A stretch of 64,000 nucleotides of DNA from Haliea salexigens DSM 19537. GTDB lineage: Bacteria > Pseudomonadota > Gammaproteobacteria > Pseudomonadales > Halieaceae. A model generated the notes under the pieces. That model saw nothing but the letters and a program-made list of their open reading frames with translations. It did no database searches and was not told the DNA's origin. This document shows, piece by piece, positions 16,957-26,111 of this stretch. Position 1 is the stretch's first letter, and each line of letters begins with the position of its first letter. A program made the translations under genes and the position numbers. Location: contig NZ_AUHJ01000002.1 of the NCBI RefSeq assembly GCF_000423125.1, positions 186,001-250,000 on the forward strand. The letters run 5' to 3'.

Positions 16957-17240
16957 GGCACTCCCGGATGCATTGCTAAACTTGCTTGACGCGAGCAAGA
17001 ATGTAGTCCACCTTACCTCTCCTGGCAAGCCAAAACACATAATACGGCGGTAGCATGGTCGATATGACCCGTTGTCAGCGCAGTGCCTGTACGCTTGAGG
17101 CGCATTTTTGTGCTGTTCGGCATGCTGCTTGGTGCGCTGCACAGGTGGAATTTTTCTGCGGTGGGACGTTTACCCCAGAAGCGATGTGGGCTGAGGTTCA
17201 CGCGTAATTGAATGGCGCCGCTGGCCAAGGAGTATTCTAG

Positions 17241-17633
17241 ATGACCCCCGAAGAGCTCCATGCTCATCTGCAGCATGTGTATTTCGACAATGTCGACACA
17301 GCCAACCCCGCTGGCGCCGTGCTCGCTTTTACCCGTGATATGCACTGGCAGCACACCCAGGTCTGGCCACACGACGGCCACGATTCACGGCATACGGATC
17401 ATCTGCACGGGCGCGCTGCATTGCTCGAGTTTATGCAGACCAGGGTGAAGGAAATGCAGGTCATCCGCATCAGACACCGGGTCGACGAAGTGATCGTGCA
17501 GGGCGATCGCGGTGCTTTCCGCGCCAGCGTGCTGGACCCCTCCGGCCGCAGCCTGGGTTTTTTGGGTTGGATTGAGCTATCAGATGGCTTGATACACCGC
17601 TATCTGGTGGTGCCTGAAGATTCCTCACGGTAA
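17241..17633 (+). CDS. small SnoaL/NTF2-like protein
   Basis: The 130-residue product shows an NTF2-like pattern: helical start (TPEELHAHLQHVYFDNVDTANPAG), aromatic/His-rich core (DMHWQHTQVWPHDGHD), AALLEFMQTRVKEM, and closing strands (GAFRASVLDPSGRSLGFLGWIELSDG). It is preceded by AAGGAG. It opens the forward arm of the divergent cluster, 60 bases before the MFS gene. The 284-base divergent gap 16957-17240 must hold both promoters, but I see no convincing operator in it. Function unknown; a polyketide-cyclase-, isomerase- or dehydratase-like role is possible. Confidence 0.72.
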   Translation: MTPEELHAHLQHVYFDNVDTANPAGAVLAFTRDMHWQHTQVWPHDGHDSRHTDHLHGRAALLEFMQTRVKEMQVIRIRHRVDEVIVQGDRGAFRASVLDPSGRSLGFLGWIELSDGLIHRYLVVPEDSSR

Positions 17634-17693
17634 GGCCTGCGGTGGAATCTGCTGTGCTTTCTCAGAGTAACAACTTGTATAAAGAATCGACTG

Positions 17694-19058
17694 GTGACTT
17701 GCTTGAATAAAAAAGACCTGAACAACGCGGCTCTTGGTGAGGACGGCTACCCATCGGCCCGCAGAGCATGGGCCGTTACGCTGCTGCTGACGATTGCGTT
17801 TGTTTTTTCGTTTATTGATCGGCAGATTCTCAATCTGCTCGTCGGGCCTATTCAGGAGGATCTGAATCTCACGGACACGCAAGTCAGCCTGCTTCAGGGG
17901 TTTGCTTTCGTGTCCACCTACGTACTGCTCAGTGTGCCTATTGGGCGTCTGGTGGACACCCGGCGCCGGGTGTCGATTCTGGCTGGCGGTATTGCTTTCT
18001 GGAGTCTGGCGACTGCCGCATGTGGCGCAGCTAAAAGCTTTGGCGGCTTGTTTATCGCGCGAGCTGGAGTCGGTATGGGGGAGGCGACACTGACGCCCGC
18101 GAGCTGGTCTCTGTTGGCTGATTATTTTCCGCCCAAACGACGCATACTGCCCTTCAGTATCTTCCTCACCGGGCCTTATCTCGGTGCCGGTATCGCCATG
18201 ATACTTGGTGGCCTTGTTATGGAGGCGCTGCTGGCCCACGACGATTTGCAGCTCCCCTTGCTGGGTTCGGTTGCGGCGTGGCAAGCCACCTTCATGGTCG
18301 TGGCCGCGCCGGGTTTGCTGCTCTCTGTGATTGTATTTTTTGTGCGCGAGCCGGCGCGGAAAGGCTTGGCGACCGCGACGCCAGTTGCGGCTCCACTTCG
18401 TGAAATTGTTTCCTGGGTGCGCGCAAACGGACGGATTTATACTGCCTTGATGCTGGGCATACCCTGCGTCACCCTCGTGCTCTATGGCCTGCAGGCTTGG
18501 ATTCCGACCTATTTGTTGCGAGTGCAGGAGATGAGCCTGGTGGAAGCCGGCACGCAGTACGGTGTCATCGCCCTGGTCAGCGGTTCGCTGGGCGTGTTGT
18601 CAGGCCCGGTGGCGGGCAATTTTCTTTTGCGCCGTGGCTACTACGATTTCCAGCTGCGGGTCGCGATGATATCTCTGCTGCTGATCGCACCTTCCTTGAT
18701 TGGTCTGGCGTTGGCACCAACGCAGGGCAGCGCCCTGATGTGTATTGCGGTGGTCAGCTTTCTTGTGCCTATGCCGTTGGCGTTAGTGGCTACGTGTATC
18801 CAGAGTGTTACTCCGAACCAAATGCGCGGCGTTCTGGTCGGGACTCACGTGGTCACGGTGAACGTGATTGGGTTGGCTTTGGGGCCGACCTTGGTTGCTT
18901 TTTGCACTGACTATATTTTTGCCGATCGGCAGGCGGTGGGGTATTCGCTGGCCCTGGTTGGCACCGCAGCCTGCGGGATAGGACTGGTGCTCATCGGGCG
19001 CGCACTGAAGCCCTTGAGCGTAATGCTGAAACGCCAGGAGCGCTCGGTCACCTCCTGA
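17694..19058 (+). CDS. MFS transporter
   Basis: The 454-residue protein has the twelve hydrophobic segments of the major facilitator superfamily. FIDRQILNLLVGPIQEDL near residue 45 and the loop-2 motif PIGRLVDTRRRVSILAGG near 85 are typical of the anion/organic-acid symporter type often found in aromatic and steroid catabolic clusters. The start is uncertain: GTG 17694 is used, with no clear ribosome-binding site. It lies between a SnoaL-like gene and an acyl-CoA ligase gene on the same strand, so it probably imports the substrate or a derivative of the pathway. Confidence 0.88.
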   Translation: MTCLNKKDLNNAALGEDGYPSARRAWAVTLLLTIAFVFSFIDRQILNLLVGPIQEDLNLTDTQVSLLQGFAFVSTYVLLSVPIGRLVDTRRRVSILAGGIAFWSLATAACGAAKSFGGLFIARAGVGMGEATLTPASWSLLADYFPPKRRILPFSIFLTGPYLGAGIAMILGGLVMEALLAHDDLQLPLLGSVAAWQATFMVVAAPGLLLSVIVFFVREPARKGLATATPVAAPLREIVSWVRANGRIYTALMLGIPCVTLVLYGLQAWIPTYLLRVQEMSLVEAGTQYGVIALVSGSLGVLSGPVAGNFLLRRGYYDFQLRVAMISLLLIAPSLIGLALAPTQGSALMCIAVVSFLVPMPLALVATCIQSVTPNQMRGVLVGTHVVTVNVIGLALGPTLVAFCTDYIFADRQAVGYSLALVGTAACGIGLVLIGRALKPLSVMLKRQERSVTS

Positions 19059-19143
19059 GCCGCGTCTTTGGACCTCGGTCACCGAGACTCCTTTTTTCCG
19101 ACGCCTCTGGGTTGCCATGCCCTTTGCTATCGGGTACGCTCCA

Positions 19144-19172
19144 TTAAATTGCTTGATGCAAACAAATATAAT
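19144..19172 (+). promoter_or_regulatory. candidate promoter before the acyl-CoA ligase gene
   Basis: A consensus -10 box TATAAT lies at 19167-19172, with only a weak -35 (TTAAAT, 19144-19149) at 17 bases. It is in an AT-rich patch of the 243-base gap after the MFS gene. A transcript would begin near 19180, giving about 120 bases of leader. A GTG just after an AGGAG (19177) opens a 38-codon frame that I regard as too weak to call. Confidence 0.35.
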
Positions 19173-19301
19173 GAATAGGAGCTTTGCTGTGCAGCTTGAA
19201 CAGCGGTGTTTGGCGTATGATGGCTCAGGCGGTTGCGTTGCTGCGGGTGGGTTATCACCTTTTTTGCGCAGAGCGTGGGCCGGAATCAGGGACGCCGGCG
19301 T

Positions 19302-20864
19302 ATGACGCACGAATATTCCCCCACGCCACTGGTGAGGCAGGCAGGCTCCCTTAGTCTTTACGACATATTCAACGAAACGGCATCGCGCAGGCCCGACGCG
19401 CGCTCGTTGGTGGATCGCACGCAGGCCTACACCTACCGTCAGACCCATGATCGCGTGACAGCGATTGCGGCAGCTTTGCTCGACAGGGGTATCCGGCAGG
19501 GTGATCGAATCGCCGTTTTGGCGGAGAACTGTATAGGATATATCGAGCTCCACCTTGCAGCAGCCAGGTTGGGAGCCATTGTGGCCTGCCAGAACTGGAG
19601 GCTGACCCCGCAAGAAATCCGCCAGTGTCTAGAGCTGGTGTCGCCATCGTTGCTCGTGTACTCGTCGCGCTTTGTCGATACCGCCGATGCACTCCTGCAG
19701 GACATGCCCTTGGATTCAGTCTGTCTGCAGGTCGGCATTGATTCTTGGGTGAAGAAAAGCCGGGACGCCGTGGCCCCGCCAGAAATCGATGCTGAGTCCG
19801 GCCTACTCATTTTGTATACAAGCGGCACCACAGGGCCCGCCAAAGCAGCACTGATAAGCCAGCGCGCGCTGATTGCACGAATGAACCTGCTGCGCACCGA
19901 TCTGGACGTAACGCGTGATGACGGGTTTATCGCCTGGTCCCCCATGTTTCACATGGGGGGGTCCGAGCACAGTCTGTCGACTTTGCTGATCGGTGGCACG
20001 GTGTTTGTGGCCGATGGCTTTGACGTTGACTACATTGCGCAGGTGATCGGCAAGGAAAAACTGGGTTGGCTGTTGCTGGTTCCTGCGACCATTGATCGGC
20101 TGATCGACGCGCTTGACTGCCAAGATGTTACGCCAGTCGGCGTAAAGCGTGTCGGCGCGATGGCGGATCTGATTCCCAAGAAACAGCTGGCGAGGATCAG
20201 CGCTCGCCTCAATTCGCCTTTTCTCAACACGTTTGGTGCGACAGAGACGGGTATTGCACCTGCTTCAGGGCACGCGATTCCGGCTGGCGTTGAACCTGAA
20301 AAGCTCTCAAAGCAGCTCAACTCGAACTGTGCGTTCCGACTGGTTGACGACGCAGGCAACGATGTACCGGCGGGTAACGTGGGAGAGGCGGCTGTGAAAG
20401 GACCAACTCTCTTTAGCGGCTACTGGGGTGACGAGAAGGCCAACGCCAAGGATTTTTTCGATGGCTGGTTTCGCATGGGAGATCTGTTTACGCAGAACGC
20501 CGATGGATCCTTGGATTTTTACGGCAGGGCAAAGTACCTCATAAAATCTGGCGGTGAGAACATTTATCCGGTCGAAATAGAAACGATTCTGCTCGCGGAT
20601 CACAGGGTGCTGGAAGCTGTAGTCGTGTCCTCGCGTGATGAGAAATGGGGAGAGGTACCCGTCGCCGTTATCGCAACTGATCAAGCTCACGATTCAGGAT
20701 TATTGGAAGATTTGCTGGCAGCTTGTCGCGCACAACTCGCCAGTTACAAATGCCCGAAAGAAATTCTCGTTATTCCTTTGGAGAAGCTTGGTCGTAATAC
20801 AAGCGGAAAAGTCGTCAGAAACGAATTGGAGAGAATGCTAAAGGTAGAAGGCATGATCAACTAA
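19302..20864 (+). CDS. AMP-dependent acyl-CoA ligase/synthetase
   Basis: The 520-residue enzyme activates a carboxylic acid to its acyl-CoA through an acyl-adenylate. ANL-family motifs appear in order: YTSGTTGPAKAAL (phosphate-binding loop, near residue 168), NTFGATETG (near 308), the hinge region YGRAKYLIKSGGENIYPVE (near 405), and the catalytic Lys in KLGRNTSGKVVRNE near the C terminus. A longer frame begins at 19233; ATG 19302 gives the usual N terminus (LYDIFNETASRRPD). It is probably the CoA-activating step of the pathway served by the neighbouring MFS transporter and TonB receptor. Chain- or ring-acid specificity is not readable. Confidence 0.92.
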   Translation: MTHEYSPTPLVRQAGSLSLYDIFNETASRRPDARSLVDRTQAYTYRQTHDRVTAIAAALLDRGIRQGDRIAVLAENCIGYIELHLAAARLGAIVACQNWRLTPQEIRQCLELVSPSLLVYSSRFVDTADALLQDMPLDSVCLQVGIDSWVKKSRDAVAPPEIDAESGLLILYTSGTTGPAKAALISQRALIARMNLLRTDLDVTRDDGFIAWSPMFHMGGSEHSLSTLLIGGTVFVADGFDVDYIAQVIGKEKLGWLLLVPATIDRLIDALDCQDVTPVGVKRVGAMADLIPKKQLARISARLNSPFLNTFGATETGIAPASGHAIPAGVEPEKLSKQLNSNCAFRLVDDAGNDVPAGNVGEAAVKGPTLFSGYWGDEKANAKDFFDGWFRMGDLFTQNADGSLDFYGRAKYLIKSGGENIYPVEIETILLADHRVLEAVVVSSRDEKWGEVPVAVIATDQAHDSGLLEDLLAACRAQLASYKCPKEILVIPLEKLGRNTSGKVVRNELERMLKVEGMIN

Positions 20865-20880
20865 CCAGTTGGCATGCTAC

Positions 20881-20949
20881 CCGATAAATTAATCGGCAGG
20901 TCCCAAGGAGGTGTTTTTGATACTACAAACGATGGCTCTTGAGCAATAG
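20881..20949 (+). promoter_or_regulatory. leader region of the TonB receptor gene with strong SD and 10-codon frame
   Basis: Within the 151-base gap before the receptor gene, AAGGAGGT (20905-20912) is a near-perfect Shine-Dalgarno sequence. It is followed at five bases by TTG 20917 and a short frame (MILQTMALEQ, stop 20947-20949). Just upstream, CCGAT and ATCGG (20881-20896) form a small hairpin. It may be a regulatory leader peptide or the relic of a lost gene. Confidence 0.3.
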
Positions 20950-21015
20950 AGGTTTTCACCAAAACACGGCGTAATACGTTGTGACAGTATCTGAAATAAA
21001 ATAAGGATTATCGCT

Positions 21016-23202
21016 ATGAAATTTACTTCGAAGACTAAGTTGGCATTGGCTATTGCACCCATACTCGTTTCTACCTCGGTCTACGCTGCCGAGAGAAGCG
21101 GAGCGCTGGAGGAGGTGGTGGTTACGGCGCGAAAGAAAGAGGAATCGCTGCAGGACATCCCACTATCGGTTACCGCCGTCACTGGGCAGTCCATGCGTGA
21201 GACCATGGTCAGCAGCATGGAAGATGCTCAGCAGGGTATGGCCAACGTCAACTTTGCCGTCAGGCTGGGTTCGGCAGTACCAACCATACGTGGCGTAGGT
21301 TTTTCCATTTTGAATAATGGCACAACTGCGAACGTTGCGATGCATGTCAATGGCGTCTATATCGGTAGGCCAATGGCAGTCGCTTCCAGTTTTTTTGATG
21401 TATCAAGGCTTGAAGTTGTGCGCGGACCACAGGGCACGCTCTACGGACGTAATGCAACAGGTGGCGCCGTCAATATTATCACCAACTCACCTACTGAGGA
21501 GTTGTCGGGATACATCGACGCTAGCCTTGGCAACTATGATTCCGCAACTGTAGAGGCAGCTATCAGCGGCCCTGTGGTGAAAGACAAGGTACTGGCACGA
21601 ATTGCACTGCGTACAGACCGTCATGACGGCTGGGGCACCAACCTGTTTACCGGGAACGATGTGGATGCTCAGGATCTCCAGGCGTTTCGCTCCACTGTCC
21701 GATTTTTAGTATCCGATGAATGGACTGTGGACTGGGTAGCCGAAAAGTACCACCAAAACGATAGTATGTACGGCATGAAATTTAATGGCAGTACCAACCC
21801 GGACGCCGAATTGGCAGGTGTTTTGCTCGGTGGAGAGGCCTTTCCAGTGGGCAGCCGTGACGTCAACACAGAACGGGATATTTTGAACAAACGTGACATT
21901 TTTGCTACCGATGTCACGGCGACTTGGGTTGGTGAAGAGCTGACTTTCAAGTCCATCAGTGCCTACCGGGACACCAAGGTTAACGTTGAGTCTGATATTG
22001 ATGCGACCAACGTTGTAGTGTTTTCAGGACCGAACCGCGAGGAAGACGCAGAGCAATATAGCCAAGAGTTTCAGCTCTCCTATGACAGCGACAAACTGAG
22101 CTGGCTTGCCGGTGCATTTTACTTCAACGAATCCAACGATATAGCTACAGTCGCTAGAGATGGGTATTTCTTGCCGAACAGTTCGGCGCCGTTCTATCCG
22201 CCAGCCGACGGCGTAGGCTCAACCCTGTTCTTTGTGAACGGAGCTAACGTGGAAACAACATCCTATGCTGTTTTCGGCGAAGCAACCTACAACTTCTCAG
22301 ACGCTTGGTCAGCCACCGCTGGCGTTCGATACACCTATGAGGAGGTCGAAATCACTGACGAGTATTCTCCCCTGCGCACAGCATTGCGAGACTGTAATGC
22401 ACTCGAGTGCGACCTGGACTTCGACAACGTCTCGCCACGGCTTATCCTGCAATACCGACCAACGGACGACTGGATGCTGTATGCAAGCGTCTCTGACGGG
22501 TTCAAGAGTGGCGGTTTCTCGGTGGGTGCAAAGAGCCCCTCGTTTGATGAGGAGACGATCAGGAGTATCGAGCTGGGTGCCAAGGCCACACTCATGAACG
22601 AACGCCTGCAATTGGCTGTGACGGGGTTTGATTACGACTACGACGACTTGCAGGTAACCAAGGTGCTTGACGCCAGTGCACTCACTGAAAATGCGGCAAC
22701 CGCGTCGATTCAGGGCCTCGAACTTGAGGCGAAGCTGCTCATGACGGAAAGGTTCCAGGTTGACGTTGCGGTTGGTGTGCTCGACGCGGAGTTTGACGAA
22801 TTCGAGTCGCAAAACCCGAGTTTCCCCGGCACCCCACCTCAGAATCTCGCGGGGAACCAGCTTCCGCAGGCGCCTGATTTGAGCGTTACCGTGGCCGCAG
22901 AATACAGCTGGGACGTGGGGTTGGGTGATCTAACGCTGCGCGGCGAAATGGTCCATTCCGACGACTATTACCTGACCAGTTTCAATGAAAATCCCGACTA
23001 TCAGGAGTCCTATGAGATGTATAACGTGTTCCTGAACTACAATCATCCCAGCGGGGTGCGGGTCGGCGCGTTTATGCGCAACGCCAGTGATGAACTGGTG
23101 AAGTCATCCGGTTATACAACGATTGTCGCTTTGGGGACGCCGTCATTCACAAGCTACCTGCCGCCGAAAACCTACGGTGTTAGCATCGGCTACACGTTCT
23201 AG
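21016..23202 (+). CDS. TonB-dependent outer-membrane receptor
   Basis: The 728-residue protein has a signal peptide (MKFTSKTKLALAIAPILVSTSVYA, cleaved after about residue 24), a TonB-box-like LEEVVVTARKK, a plug domain with DIPLSVTAVTG and the hallmark LEVVRGPQGTLYGRNATGGAVN, and a C-terminal beta-barrel ending in an aromatic residue (VSIGYTF). It imports a scarce or bulky compound across the outer membrane with TonB/ExbBD energy. Codon use is more AT-rich than in the flagellar genes, hinting at different origin. The context (ligase, SDR, transporter) suggests uptake of an organic substrate rather than iron, but this is inference. Confidence 0.95.
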   Translation: MKFTSKTKLALAIAPILVSTSVYAAERSGALEEVVVTARKKEESLQDIPLSVTAVTGQSMRETMVSSMEDAQQGMANVNFAVRLGSAVPTIRGVGFSILNNGTTANVAMHVNGVYIGRPMAVASSFFDVSRLEVVRGPQGTLYGRNATGGAVNIITNSPTEELSGYIDASLGNYDSATVEAAISGPVVKDKVLARIALRTDRHDGWGTNLFTGNDVDAQDLQAFRSTVRFLVSDEWTVDWVAEKYHQNDSMYGMKFNGSTNPDAELAGVLLGGEAFPVGSRDVNTERDILNKRDIFATDVTATWVGEELTFKSISAYRDTKVNVESDIDATNVVVFSGPNREEDAEQYSQEFQLSYDSDKLSWLAGAFYFNESNDIATVARDGYFLPNSSAPFYPPADGVGSTLFFVNGANVETTSYAVFGEATYNFSDAWSATAGVRYTYEEVEITDEYSPLRTALRDCNALECDLDFDNVSPRLILQYRPTDDWMLYASVSDGFKSGGFSVGAKSPSFDEETIRSIELGAKATLMNERLQLAVTGFDYDYDDLQVTKVLDASALTENAATASIQGLELEAKLLMTERFQVDVAVGVLDAEFDEFESQNPSFPGTPPQNLAGNQLPQAPDLSVTVAAEYSWDVGLGDLTLRGEMVHSDDYYLTSFNENPDYQESYEMYNVFLNYNHPSGVRVGAFMRNASDELVKSSGYTTIVALGTPSFTSYLPPKTYGVSIGYTF

Positions 23203-23220
23203 TATTGAGTAGGTAATTGC

Positions 23221-23255
23221 CGCTGAAATCACCCGCAATGCAGGTGATTTCAGCG
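23221..23255 (+). terminator. strong stem-loop after the TonB receptor gene
   Basis: CGCTGAAATCACC (23221-23233) and GGTGATTTCAGCG (23243-23255) form a perfect 13-bp stem with a nine-base loop, starting 18 bases after the receptor stop. Only a short T-containing tract (TTGTTTGG) follows, so termination may be partial. The SDR gene starts 43 bases later in the same direction, so it may set differential expression of the two genes. Confidence 0.65.
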
Positions 23256-23298
23256 CCGGTTGTTTGGTGAAGTGCATGCACAATATTCGGAGCGGGTA

Positions 23299-24084
23299 AT
23301 GGGTAGAGTTGAAGGAAAAGTTGCGATTGTTACCGGGGCTGCAGGAGGGCTGGGTGAGGCAATTGTGCGCAGATTGTTGGCAGAAGGTGCCACAGTAGTT
23401 GCCACGGATATCAATGAGCAGAGTTTAAGCAAGTATCAGGAAGCAGTCGGCGAGCGCTGCATGACCCAGTGTCACGATGTCGCCAGCGAGAGTTCGTGGA
23501 AAGAAGTGATGGAGAAGACGCTTGCCAGGTACGGCAGGCTTGACGTGCTGGTGAATAACGCCGGCATAGTGATAGCCGGCTCGGTTGAGGAAACCTCGCT
23601 AGAGGATTTTCGGCGGGTACAGCAGGTGCATAGCGAAGGCACGTTTCTAGGTTGCAAATTCGCCTTGCCGGCCATGAGAGGGACGGGCGCGGGGAGCGGG
23701 TCAATCATCAACATGTCATCTGTCACTGCAATTGGCGGGTTCCCTTACGTATTCGCTTATGCCGCGGCCAAGGGCGCAATACGCTCCATGACCAAATCGA
23801 TCGCGGCGGGCACGTCTGCAGTTGGCGAGCCGATACGCTGCAACTCAATTCACCCGGGGCGAATCGAGACACCGATGGTGCGTGCCTGTAGAGAAGAACG
23901 CGAGTTGCTGTCCGGAAACGAGGCCGTGGAAGAGGGCAACCCGTCAGGCCATCCGGACGACATCGCGCATGCCGTTGTTTATCTGGCTTCGGATGAGTCG
24001 GTATGGATGAACGGGTCCGAGATGGTAATCGACAACGGAGCAACCATCACCGATGGGAGCGTCAAGCGGCGCGTGCAACACTGA
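23299..24084 (+). CDS. short-chain dehydrogenase/reductase
   Basis: The 261-residue classical SDR has the Rossmann glycine motif (VTGAAGGLGEA, near residue 12), the acidic residue after strand two (ATDINEQSL) pointing to NAD(H) use, NNAG near residue 90, and catalytic Ser...Tyr-x3-Lys (MSSVTA, YAAAK). A family-typical HPGRIETPM follows. The in-frame start at 23260 is within the hairpin region; ATG 23299 gives the normal N terminus. It ends the forward arm of the catabolic cluster and probably oxidises a hydroxyl group created upstream. Confidence 0.9.
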   Translation: MGRVEGKVAIVTGAAGGLGEAIVRRLLAEGATVVATDINEQSLSKYQEAVGERCMTQCHDVASESSWKEVMEKTLARYGRLDVLVNNAGIVIAGSVEETSLEDFRRVQQVHSEGTFLGCKFALPAMRGTGAGSGSIINMSSVTAIGGFPYVFAYAAAKGAIRSMTKSIAAGTSAVGEPIRCNSIHPGRIETPMVRACREERELLSGNEAVEEGNPSGHPDDIAHAVVYLASDESVWMNGSEMVIDNGATITDGSVKRRVQH

Positions 24085-24108
24085 AGCCTTGGCGCAATGC
24101 GGCCGCCG

Positions 24109-24321
24109 CTAAACCAAACGCAGTGTAATGTGCTCTCCCCGGAACTCAATGGTATCCCCGTCGCGCATCTGCCGGCGTTTGCGCGTTTCCACCTCGCCGT
24201 TCACGCGAACCTGGCCGTCACCAATAAGTAGCTTGGCCTCGCCACCGGTCGTCACCAGCCCCTCGAACTTGAGGATTTTATAGAGCTCTACCGGTTCACG
24301 CGTGATATCGATGGTTCTCAT
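24109..24321 (-). CDS. YbcJ-like S4-domain RNA-binding protein
   Basis: The 70-residue protein is essentially one S4 RNA-binding domain: VELYKILKFEGLVTTGGEAKLLI, GQVRVNGEVETRKRRQM, GDTIEF. This is the length and pattern of E. coli YbcJ, thought to bind structured RNA, possibly rRNA. It lies 51 bases downstream of the YbiT gene in the same direction and could be co-transcribed. Its own start (ATG 24321) is standard. Confidence 0.88.
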   Translation of the reverse strand: MRTIDITREPVELYKILKFEGLVTTGGEAKLLIGDGQVRVNGEVETRKRRQMRDGDTIEFRGEHITLRLV

Positions 24322-24372
24322 TGGCTGTGCCTGCGTCTGCTAGCGGTGGTGGAACGAGTTTTGTCGATTCTG

Positions 24373-25980
24373 TCAGGCGGCCTTCGCCTCCGCGCGCGCA
24401 CGGTCGACAAGGTATTCGTCGTAGGTGCCCTGGAAGTCGATCAGGCTGTTGTCCTTGATTTCCACGATACGGGTTGCCAGGGACGACACGAACTGCCGGT
24501 CGTGGCTGACGAAGATCAGCGTGCCATCGTAGTTGGCCAGGGCTTTGTTCAGCGCCTCGATGGATTCCATATCCATGTGGTTGGTGGGCTCGTCCATGAT
24601 GAGCACATTGATATCCATCATCATCAACTTGCCGAACATCAGGCGGTTTTTCTCGCCGCCGGAGCAGACGCTGGCTTTCTTGTTGGCATCGTCTGCTGTG
24701 AACAGCAGGCGGCCGAGCATGCCGCGTACGGCGAGATCGTCGTGCCGGGGCATGCGCCACTGGGTCATCCATTCGAAGATGGTGAGGTCGCCTTCGAAGT
24801 CAGCGCTGCTGTCCTGCGGGCAGTAGCCGATGGCCGCGTTTTCCGACCATTTGACTTCACCGCGGTTAGCGCTGATTTCTTCAATCAGGCAGCGCAAAAA
24901 GGTGGTTTTACCCGCGCCGTTTTCGCCGATAACTGCGAGCCGTGCGCCGGCCTCCAGAATCATCTGGCCACCGCTGAACAGCGGGCCGTCGTCGAACCCG
25001 TGAGCGAGATTCTCAAGCACCAGCGCCTGGCGATGCAGCTTCTTGTGTTGTTTGAAGGTGATGTAGGGGGAGACCCGGCTGGACGGTTTGATCTCGTCCA
25101 GCTTGATCTTCTCCATTTTCTTGGCGCGGGAGCTGGCCTGTTTCGCCTTGGAGGCGTTGGCTGAGAAGCGGTTCACAAAGCTCTGCAATTCCTCCAGCTC
25201 CGCGGTCTTTTTCGCGTTGCCGGCCTGCAACTGGTCCTGTATCAACGTGGACGCGGCCACGAAGGCTTCGTAGTTGCCCGGGTAGATGCGCAGCTCACCG
25301 TAGTCGATATCCGCCATGTGGGTGCACACCGCGTTCAGGAAGTGGCGATCGTGGGAAATGATGATCATGGTGCTCTTGCGCTGGTTCAGCACCCCGGCCA
25401 GCCAGTTGATGCTGTGGATGTCCAGGTTGTTGGTCGGTTCATCCAGCAGCAGGATGTCCGGGTCCGCAAAGAGTGCCTGGGCGAGCAATACACGCAGCTT
25501 CCAGCCCGGCGCTACCTGCTTCATCAAACCGAAGTGCAGGGATTCCTCGATGCCCGCTTCCAGCAGCAGTTCGCCAGCGCGGCTCTCGGCGGTATAGCCG
25601 TCCATCTCCGCGAACTGGACTTCCAGTTCGGCCACGCGCATGCCATCGTCTTCGCTCATTTCCGGCAGCGCGTAAATGCGCTCGCGCTCCTGCTTCACTT
25701 TCCACAGTGCCGCGTCGCCCATGATGACAGCGTCTACCACGCTGTAGTTTTCGAAGGCGAACTGGTCCTGACTCAATATACCCAGGGAGCAACCCGGTTC
25801 AACCGACACGTTGCCGGCAGTGGGGGTGAGTGCGCCACTCAGAATTTTCATGAACGTGGACTTGCCGCAGCCGTTGGCCCCGATCAGGCCGTAGCGGTTG
25901 CCGTTGCCAAATTTGGCCGAAATGTTTTCAAACAGCGGCTTGGCACCGAACTGCATGGTGATGTTCGCGGTGGTAATCAA
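24373..25980 (-). CDS. ybiT: ABC-F family ATPase, YbiT type
   Basis: The 535-residue protein has two ABC domains and no membrane segments, as in ABC-F translation factors that act at the ribosomal E site. Domain 1 has Walker [10 protein letters not shown] near residue 36 and [11 protein letters not shown]; its signature is the degenerate APGWKLR also seen in E. coli YbiT. Domain 2 has GENGAGKTT, the signature SGGEKNR and [11 protein letters not shown]. The linker between them is helical and lysine-rich. Near-identity in pattern to YbiT ([22 protein letters not shown]) supports the name. A longer frame to 26151 exists; the start is taken as TTG 25980, preceded by AGGAA. Confidence 0.93.
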   Translation of the reverse strand: MITTANITMQFGAKPLFENISAKFGNGNRYGLIGANGCGKSTFMKILSGALTPTAGNVSVEPGCSLGILSQDQFAFENYSVVDAVIMGDAALWKVKQERERIYALPEMSEDDGMRVAELEVQFAEMDGYTAESRAGELLLEAGIEESLHFGLMKQVAPGWKLRVLLAQALFADPDILLLDEPTNNLDIHSINWLAGVLNQRKSTMIIISHDRHFLNAVCTHMADIDYGELRIYPGNYEAFVAASTLIQDQLQAGNAKKTAELEELQSFVNRFSANASKAKQASSRAKKMEKIKLDEIKPSSRVSPYITFKQHKKLHRQALVLENLAHGFDDGPLFSGGQMILEAGARLAVIGENGAGKTTFLRCLIEEISANRGEVKWSENAAIGYCPQDSSADFEGDLTIFEWMTQWRMPRHDDLAVRGMLGRLLFTADDANKKASVCSGGEKNRLMFGKLMMMDINVLIMDEPTNHMDMESIEALNKALANYDGTLIFVSHDRQFVSSLATRIVEIKDNSLIDFQGTYDEYLVDRARAEAKAA

Positions 25981-26111
25981 GAGCGTATTCCTGCGAGCGA
26001 GCGAATGGGGCGTGGATGTGCCGGCGTGGTCGTGGTGGTGTGGCCACAGTGGCGGCGTGAGCGGGGCGGCACTATACGGGCTTGGGCCTTGAGTGTCGAG
26101 GGCGCTGGCTG

